Program-made: the position numbers and the translations under genes | Notes under the pieces: generated by a model | The model's input: only the letters and a program-made list of their open reading frames with translations | Database searches by the model: none | Told to the model about the DNA's origin: nothing | NCBI RefSeq assembly: GCF_041381155.1 | Contig: NC_091143.1 | Location: 39,819,996 to 39,883,995, forward strand | Origin: Argopecten irradians | Taxonomy: Eukaryota > Mollusca > Bivalvia > Pectinida > Pectinidae | Reading direction: 5' to 3' | DNA length: 64,000 bases | Shown here: one piece after another, positions 57,280 to 64,000 of the stretch | Layout: each line of letters opens with the position of its first letter | How positions within the stretch are numbered: the first letter of the stretch is position 1

Positions 57280-57990
57280 TGACAGAAAAGGTGATGATCA
57301 GCCCTGTATATAATACTTGACAACTGAAGTTATCTCCCCTGATCGAAGTCCAATTACAAGCAACATCTTGACACTGTCCATGTTAATATAGAAACTGGAG
57401 TGGCCATGATATTTGTAACAACACTCAACATAAATGGGATTATTTCCAATAACATTGACATTTCACAACACTAAACCACAAGGGGTTTTATGCAATAACG
57501 GTGTAAAAATAAACAGGGTTATTTCCCATTACAAACACTGGTAGCATCCAGCTACTATAATAATAAAGTGTAGGGTATAACAACACAGAGTTGTCTCCCC
57601 TTTATCAAAACCTAGTACAAGTAGCATCCAGCCACTGTTAATATATAAATCTGGTGTAACGTTGACTGAATGATATTTGTAACAACACATGAACAGAGTT
57701 ATCACCCCTTACCCAAAATTGATGCAAGTAGCACCTAGGCACAGTTAACATAAACATGGTTATCTCCCCTTTCCAAATCTGTCAAAGTAGCATCCAGACA
57801 CTGAAAACATAAACAGGGTTATTTCCCCTATCCAAATCTCCAGACACTGAAAAATGAACAAAGTTACTTCCCCTATCCAAATCTGTATCCTTCAGACACT
57901 ATGAAAGTTCAAACATTAACAGAGTTATCTCCCCTAATCAAAATCTGGTACAAGCAGCATCCAACTACTGTTAATTATATAAAAGACCTG
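57280..57990. repeat. Degenerate tandem repeat with AGTTATCTCCCCT motif
   Basis: Variable 60-120 bp units share AACAGAGTTATCTCCCCT, CCAAATCTG, CAAGTAGCATCCAGACACTG and TTAACATAAACAGGG. About eight units are recognisable. Confidence 0.65.
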
Positions 57991-58149
57991 AATTCAACAC
58001 AGCAACTTAGGCAATCTTTTGGGGAATGAACAAACTTGGTGAAAGAGCCATGGTCCGACATAGAAATGATCAATAAACCCATGATGATGTCAAGAAAACT
58101 TATTTGAGAGTAGCATTGAGGCCGGCAAAAGTGTATGAATATACGGTTG

Positions 58150-58610
58150 AAAAAAAAAAACAAATTCATGGAATTTATACCCCCCTCTTTTGTTAATCAA
58201 AGGACCATAACTCAGCCAAATAAGGTCCAATCAAAGTCCTGATCAAACTTGGCCGAGGCCATGAGACATTTAACCATGTTACCAAGTTTCTAGAAAATCC
58301 GATAATATTTGCGAGAGTTATTGAACGGAAACAGCTGAAAACAGCCGAAAATGGCGTTTTTCGTTCATCAAAATTCCACTAAATAGGGTCCAATCAAAGT
58401 CTCGATCAAACTTGGCCAATGCTCTGAGAACTTTAACCATGTTACCAACATACGAGAAAATCCGGTAATATCTATGACAGTTAATATGTGACCAAGTTAC
58501 AAATATTGCTTTAGATTAATGGCAGTTATTGCACGGAAACCAAGCGTTGCAGACAGACAGACAGAGACCCAAATTAATATCCCCCGTTTTGGTGAAAGTG
58601 GGGGATAAAA
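58150..58610 (+). repeat. Dispersed repeat ending in a 3' hairpin
   Basis: Two internal half-units share GGTCCAATCAAAGTCnyGAT and CATGTTACCAA. It ends AGACAGACAGACAGAG, then a hairpin TATCCCCC (58578-58585) / GGGGGATA (58600-58607). Confidence 0.65.
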
Positions 58611-59404
58611 ATCTTGTAAGTAGAGTTTGTGCTGATTTCGGAGCTTGTGAACCAAGCATGATGAATTTTGAGTTTCAGAGACTTGTTAACTATATAGAGC
58701 AACACCAAATTATCAATTTCAACAGTATTTGTACCACAAAGCACTATCTTTTTCTTAATCTCTGTGACCTGACATGGTGAATACCAGGTAATCCAATGAT
58801 TCTGAGGCTTGTTGACTGCTGATCAATAACAGGATCTAATCCATTAAGGTCGTACATGTATAACAATATTACAAAAATTACTTGAAGGCAATATTTAAGG
58901 TATTAACTTCCATCTTGTTGTTGATTATGACACCACATAGCTCTGAAGTCTGAATTATTCTGATGTCTATCAGATGAATGTCTCACAAGACCCAATATTA
59001 TAAAAACTGATATAAGTATCATCTGAGTAATTCTGACTAATTTCCAAGGAACAACATCTGTTTCAGCTAGAATAAGGATAAAAGAAATATGTGTAAAGAG
59101 TTATCTCCCCTGTTAAAAACCTTGCCTTATGGTAACTTTCATAATTTCTCTCAATATGCAAATGAGTTGTTACCACTACTTGACGTGGAAATGTTCTTAT
59201 AAGTGCTTTCCTTCAGTAGTAAATAACAGCAGTTAAAATAGGTAGGTAACTCTACTTATCTGGTACAATGGTTACTGTGATTAGCAAGGCAGTCCTTCCA
59301 TTGCACTATGGTGGGTTCAAGGGTTGAATGTAATACCATATTCCAATTCATTGATTATTGAATGGAGGATTGGTTAACTATGTTACACTTTCCATGGTAT
59401 CTGG

Positions 59405-59520
59405 GTCACAAAGGTGATTAGAATCAATGTAAGGGTTAGGGTTTACTTTATTTAGCACCCAATCAACAGGAAACCTGAGGCACCCAGAGAAAACCTACAA
59501 GCATTACCCGACAACAACCC
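59405..59520 (-). repeat. SINE-like conserved-domain fragment
   Basis: On the minus strand it reads GGTTTTCTCTGGGTGCCTCA GGTTTCC, the conserved SINE body phrase. No tRNA head is attached. Confidence 0.5.
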
Positions 59521-59817
59521 AACATAATTGAGGACTAGTGGAAACGCAGTTATTAGTATTTGTACGACAAGGTCAAACAAGACTCGATATGTATACTTTT
59601 GTAAAGTTGAATCTTCATTAACAAGCGCACCTTGTACCTACTATAGACACTAGTTGTTTGGCTATTTGGTGACAGAAATATGTACAGAATCCTTTGGACT
59701 TGTTTAAATATACATTTTTTGCATATTTTGCCAAAATTTATAAGTAACATAACAATCTACTATCTAACAAATAAGTACCATAGCCCCTAACAATAAATTA
59801 CTGTAAATGGACTTCAC

Positions 59818-60024
59818 CTTGACAACCATCCTATCATGTCTTGTTATGAATACCAGGTATTTTTGAATTTCATCATTTTTCTTTTCATCCTTACTAATGA
59901 CCAAAAACAGATGTAGACTACAGAGCCCAAAGCGCTTTATAACTTCTTCTACTCCCAAAACTTTGTCACTTGAATGATAGCTCTTCTCATCCACAAGCTG
60001 GAAGATCTCCTGGACAGACTCTTT
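59818..60024 (-). CDS. Possible internal exon of an unidentified gene
   Basis: On the minus strand 69 codons lie between a strong acceptor (GCTCTTCTCAG) and a donor (AAG/GTGAAG) in consistent phase. They encode KESVQEIFQLVDEKSYHSSD, then VEEVIKRFG and KDEKKNDEIQKYLVFI. The sequence is non-repetitive and protein-like. I do not recognise the family and see no neighbouring exon, so it may be a decayed gene piece. Confidence 0.28.
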
Positions 60025-60214
60025 CTGAGAAGAGCACAAATTAAGATGGCCTCTGAAGTTTGTGAAAACCATCTACTAAACCATCACAACCTATTCAATT
60101 TGGCTGGTGTTAAATATGGGAATCCTGTATCATTATCGGATTCTTCCATTTTGCTATCAACAAACTAAAAAAAATACTTGATATAATTTTGTGCCTTTTA
60201 TTTTCAAAACAACA

Positions 60215-60735
60215 AAACATGGAGCCGCAAAGTGTGGCATTATCCTCTGCGCCCGCAGTTGATATAAAAACCCAAATATATCATGGTCAAAGTAACTATT
60301 GTAAAACTGAAAAAAATAACAGCAGGTAACAAAAAGAAACTGTAACTTGGTATTTTTGACTGAGTTTTCATGGTAACAGAAAAAATTCCAGAAATTGAAG
60401 GTCCGCAACAACAAAAGCCAAAACTACGGCACTTGTCTAATGTATACAGAAAGTTTAATGGAGCTGCGTTGAATGATTTTGGAGTTATTGTCAGGAAACA
60501 AAATGAAACAGTAATTTGGAATTTTTGACTAAGTTTCCATGGTAACAGAAAGAATTCCCAAAATGGAAGGTCCGCAATAGCAAAAGGCACAACTAGGGCA
60601 CTTGTCTGATGTATACAGAAAGTTTCAAGGAGATGCGTTGAACGGTTTTTGAGTTATAGCCCAGAAAAAGAATCTCGGACGGACGGAGCCCAATTTAATA
60701 TCCCCAGCAAACGCGTATTGCTGGGGATAATAATG
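60215..60735 (+). repeat. Dispersed repeat with internal duplication and 3' hairpin
   Basis: Two ~180-bp halves share TTCCATGGTAACAGAAA, GAAGGTCCGCAA and TGTATACAGAAAGTTT. It ends GGACGGACGG and a perfect 11-bp hairpin, ATCCCCAGCAA (60700-60710) / TTGCTGGGGAT (60718-60728). Confidence 0.7.
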
Positions 60736-61034
60736 TGAAATATCCGCTAAAATTTAAACCCTGCCATGCACACATGCGTAATTCGCACCATATCAATCGG
60801 CCTTCATACTTTTATTCTTTTTCACAACAGTCTGTCAATGAACACAAAATGGTAAAAAGTAAAAAGTTAGCATGAACACAATAGTGGTACAACAGAAGGC
60901 ACATTTATCTTCAGTTATCATATCACTTGGCACATTTGTAGTTTGCATTAGATCCATAACATCACATATACTGTGGCAACTAATTTTATATCACTTCCTG
61001 GGTTTGTCTTTCTGAAATTGTATCATTTTCAGCC
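60736..61034. other. Intergenic, downstream of POLG; no gene seen
   Basis: No recognisable feature. Confidence 0.35.
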
Positions 61035-61704
61035 TCATGACATCAAGTTTCGGAGTTTTCCTTTTTTGTGGCCACCATTAGTTTCCTCCCCTCCTGACCT
61101 CCACATATAGAGTTTTCCCTTAACTGGCCACCAAAAGTTTCCTCTTGTCCTGACCTCCACTTCCGGAGTTTTCCCTTAACTGGCCACCATTAGTTTTCTC
61201 CCGTCCTGACCTCCACATACAGAGTTTTCCCTTAACTGGCCACCATTAGTTTTCTCCCGTCCTGACCTCCAGTTCCAGAGTTTTCCCTTAACTGGCCATC
61301 ATTAGTTCCTCCCCTCCTGACCTCCAGTTCCAGAGTTTTCCCTTAACTGGCCACCGTAAGTTTCCTCCTGTTCTGACCTCCACTTCCGGAGTTTTCCCTT
61401 AACTGGCCACCGTAAGTTTCCCCTTGTCCTGACCTCCAGTTCCGGAGTTTTCCCTTAACTGGCCACCATTAGTTTTCTCCCGTCCTGACCTCCACATACA
61501 GAGTTTTCCTTAACTGGCCACCATTAGTTTCCTCCCGTCCTGATCTCCAGTTGTGAAATTTTCCCTTAACAGGCCACCGTAAGTTTCCTCCTGTCCTGAC
61601 CTCTAGTTCTGGAATTTTCCCTTAACTGGCCACCATTAGTTTTCTCCCGTCCTGATTACCAGTTCCGGAGTTTTCCCTTAACTGGCCACCATTAGTTTTC
61701 TCCA
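61035..61704 (-). repeat. 56-bp minisatellite forming the POLG 3' end, about 12 copies
   Basis: Minus-strand unit: ACTAATGGTGGCCAGTTAAG then GGAAAACTCCGGAACTGG and AGGTCAGGACGGGAGAAA. The two units nearest the gene (61622-61704) are coding; the rest would be 3' UTR. Confidence 0.9.
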
Positions 61705-61731
61705 AGATTTCCAGAATGTCCAGTGCCTCTC
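61622..61731 (-). CDS. POLG: POLG last exon, tail encoded by minisatellite
   Basis: Acceptor ATTTTGCAG. It encodes [20 protein letters not shown] through GRKLMVAS then TAA at 61622-61624. The 56-bp repeat is read in two different frames in succession: [10 protein letters not shown], then RKLMVAS and stop. Confidence 0.88.
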
Positions 61732-63757
61732 CTGCAAAATTGTTAGCATGTCTATAGAAGCATGGCTTAAGAAAACATAGAATTCCAGAAGTTTTAAAGT
61801 GAATAGTCGGGCAAAGAAAACCAGTCTAAATGCATTCATTGGCCTTATAAATGTTCTCACATATTAAAACGACTGTCAAGTTCTGCTTACATTAGCCAGT
61901 TCTGACCATTGAAAAAAGGAAAAGTTCTAAAAACAAATTTGCCTAACTTTTTTGAAAGCGAGGCTGCGTCGAAAGGTAACCACGGACATAGTCAGTCGGG
62001 AGGACGTTTTAGGATTCCTATACTTTAAATTGTTTGCAGGAAGAGAGATTTTGACGGGAGATCTTATTTTTCTATTTCATAAAAAATTATACTGGATACA
62101 TTTACATCATTTTTACCGACTTTAACTTTCCTTGCTCGACTGTTCATGCACTTTAATGATGCTATTTATCCATACAAAGAGTATATTATACTATTGAATA
62201 AATAAGTTCATTATGCTGATGTCATTAACTCATTCACCCCTGTAGACACATTTAGACTCTTCTAAATCAAAGACCAGACCAGTTCATTATGAAATTTCAG
62301 GGGTGAACGAAAATAAAAAGATGTTTCTGGCCAAATTTGGTTCAATTATTAAGTAGCGATTTAAATGATTTATCTCTATTTCCCCTATTTCCCCGACAGA
62401 CACTGCGCCATGACATAATTATATAAAACCTGGTAAATGCTTACTGCGAAAATAATATGTAAATGAACAACAGAAAGAAGTCATCAATGAGCACATAATA
62501 TGATAAATAGAGGTTCTTCAACAAGTGACTGTTGTTCACCATGTTTATCAAACCCGTTAATTTTCAAATTTTGAAAAGACACAAGCTTTAGCGAGTTAAT
62601 TTTCAAATTTTGAAAAGACACAAGCTTTAGCGAGAGTTTTGATAAACATGATAAACAACAGTCACGCGTTTGGGAACTTATTTATCCCATAACTTTAACT
62701 CTATATTTATACCGTGGTGACCATTTTCTCGTCTTCATTCAGGGAAACTTACCACCATACAATGTGTAGTGATAACCAGAGAGCCAATATTCTATTGTTT
62801 AATATTTTAAATACAATGTTATCTAAAAGAAAATGTGTTGTGAAAAGTAGCCCGAAGTTGAGAGCCAATCGGAATCAAGAGATCTTGGAGTTGACCAATC
62901 AGAGTCGCCGTAGGTGTTTACACACATGAGTGTGTAAACATAAACGATAACCAACTGCTATGGAATTTATCACATGGGATTTCCATTGTGTAATATGCAC
63001 AGTTATGAGATAAATAAATTTACAGTAGCTAGTTTGAACATACTTACCATTTTTCACACCATAGCCCATCTCCAAGCCTCGAGGGTTTGAAGGCGTCCTA
63101 CAGTCCAACATCACCTCTTTCCTGATACAAGTATCAATATCTACAGCACTGAAGAATGCCACTGACTGGAAATATAAAGATAGGGTAGAAATAAACACAG
63201 GGATTTATAAAATAGAAATCTAAATGAATAAGCATTTATGATGGCAATGAAGAAATACATGTAACCAAATATGTTTGGTAACTAAGGTAAGAAATGTTTC
63301 TAAAGTAAATATCGCTAGGGAAATCGAAACTAATCCTGTTTTTTTTATGAGAAAGAAACGGACGCAAAGTTAAATTATTGGATAAAAATCATAATTCAGA
63401 AATAGAGACTGTACCAGATGCTTCATTTTTTCAGATTTTCAAAGCACATTTTAAAATATTACAACAAGATAAATGATTACAAAGTAATAAGACCTATTTA
63501 TTTACCCTTGGTAAATCCTTCATGCCAAGTTTATATGCGAACATGGATCGTGTGAGGAGGTTGGTGATCTGCAGGGCCAGACCCGCACGGTATTGGTCTT
63601 TTTCTGCCACCAGGTAGCGCACTTCGTCATGGATACTGATGGAGAATCGGGCATCTATATTGTACTCTTCGATCAGCCAACGCATACAGACCAGCATCAG
63701 GTGGAGATAATCCACTGCGGAACTTTGGACAACCCAGTTCACACGACTTGTCATAAA
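61622..63757 (-). CDS. POLG: Mitochondrial DNA polymerase gamma, 3' part (three last exons)
   Basis: This is the catalytic subunit that replicates and repairs mtDNA. The three exons (63757-63506, 63165-63048, 61731-61622) encode the last 158 or so residues and continue beyond the right edge. They contain [19 protein letters not shown], polymerase motif C with the catalytic Asp ([11 protein letters not shown]), [20 protein letters not shown], and [16 protein letters not shown] through [12 protein letters not shown]. The C-terminal tail [15 protein letters not shown] matches the vertebrate GEALDI tail, then runs into repeat-encoded sequence. Convergent with EIF3K. Firm assignment. Confidence 0.95.
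61793..62160. mobile_element. MITE-like element (family C), copy 2, in POLG intron
   Basis: The ends TTTAAAGTGAATAGTCGGGC and GCTCGACTGTTCATGCACTT, plus the interior, match the reverse complement of 22480-22831. Confidence 0.75.
62222..62400. repeat. Composite of two dispersed repeats in POLG intron
   Basis: The first part (TTAACTCATTCACCCCTG to TTTCAGGGGTGAACGAAA) is a short inverted-repeat element related to 34220-34320. It is followed by TTTCTGGCCAAATTTGGTTC, shared with 1319 and 3538. Confidence 0.5.
62522..62668. mobile_element. MITE-like element (family H) with internal duplication
   Basis: The ends GTGACTGTTGTTCACCATGT and ATGATAAACAACAGTCAC are inverted. A 40-bp internal piece (TTTCAAATTTTGAAAAGACA...) is duplicated exactly. 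Located in the last POLG intron. Confidence 0.75.
63048..63165 (-). CDS. POLG: POLG penultimate exon
   Basis: Encodes [20 protein letters not shown] through [10 protein letters not shown] plus one base. Acceptor TTTCCAG, donor GTAAGT on the minus strand. Confidence 0.93.
63506..63757 (-). CDS. POLG: POLG exon with polymerase motif C
   Basis: 84 codons from [10 protein letters not shown] to KDLPR, phase 0 at both ends. The HDE of [10 protein letters not shown] carries a catalytic metal-binding Asp. Acceptor TACCCACAG, donor GTAAAT. Confidence 0.94.
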
Positions 63758-64000
63758 CTGTGGGTATAAAAGAGAAAGTTATGTATATCGTCTGATTGGT
63801 TCAAAACAGAGTCCTTAAAATTTGGGCCCTTCTTCAGGATTCATGATTCAAGAAGTTTCCTCAGAGTGGTCTTGAGATTGACCCGTGCCAATCCTGTATT
63901 TTCAAAATTACTTTGATACATTATTTATTTTGCTTTCAATATCTAGTATATCCAGTGATCCAATATTAAACAGATACAAAGCCATATAATGAAATATCAA
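63758..64000. other. POLG intron, to the right edge
   Basis: No further coding exon is visible before the window ends; upstream POLG exons lie outside. Confidence 0.6.

Noticed and set aside
59764-60072. FANCI as POLG neighbour, as in human
   Set aside because: The 59.8-60.0 kb frame does not resemble FANCI, and the convergent neighbour here is EIF3K.

Overview
This is a eukaryotic, AT-rich, intron-containing window that reads as a marine bivalve mollusc nuclear genome. The evidence is intron/exon genes with metazoan orthologues, tRNA-derived SINEs with a conserved central domain, many short inverted-repeat elements of kinds I recognise from bivalve genomes, and abundant minisatellites. The species cannot be fixed from sequence alone.

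Layout. 1-26.9 kb is gene-poor repeat-rich DNA. It holds a tandem tRNA-head SINE array, a 66-bp minisatellite, an 18-bp minisatellite, several MITE-like elements, an inverted pair of elements carrying 33-bp repeats, a dead LINE fragment, and a 2.1-kb element with long terminal inverted repeats around a GT-rich core. 27.0-42.4 kb (+) is a 12-position beta-hexosaminidase gene (HEXA/HEXB family). It has two alternative copies of exon 9. 42.4-48.0 kb is intergenic with MITEs and dispersed repeats. 48.0-53.7 kb (+) is NUDT17, a Nudix hydrolase with 7 exons. 54.75-55.40 kb (+) is an intact, intronless EIF3K. 55.4-61.6 kb is intergenic repeats with one unidentified possible exon. 61.6-63.76 kb (-) is the 3' end of POLG (mitochondrial DNA polymerase gamma), which continues past the right edge. 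EIF3K and POLG are convergent.

The four genes are housekeeping genes for different compartments: lysosome, nucleotide/CoA-type clean-up, translation initiation and mtDNA replication. I see no functional linkage between them. The most striking pattern is that tandem repeats here sit on exon edges. A 26-bp minisatellite in NUDT17 intron 2 contains the exon-2 5' splice site in its unit. A 96-bp repeat in intron 5 contains the exon-5 donor. A ~63-bp repeat upstream of hexosaminidase exon 9b contains the 3' splice site. A GTTT microsatellite starts exactly at the exon-6 donor. A 56-bp minisatellite forms the end of the POLG reading frame, including its stop codon. Together with the duplicated exon 9, where reading frame demands exactly one copy, this is the part of the window most worth following up.
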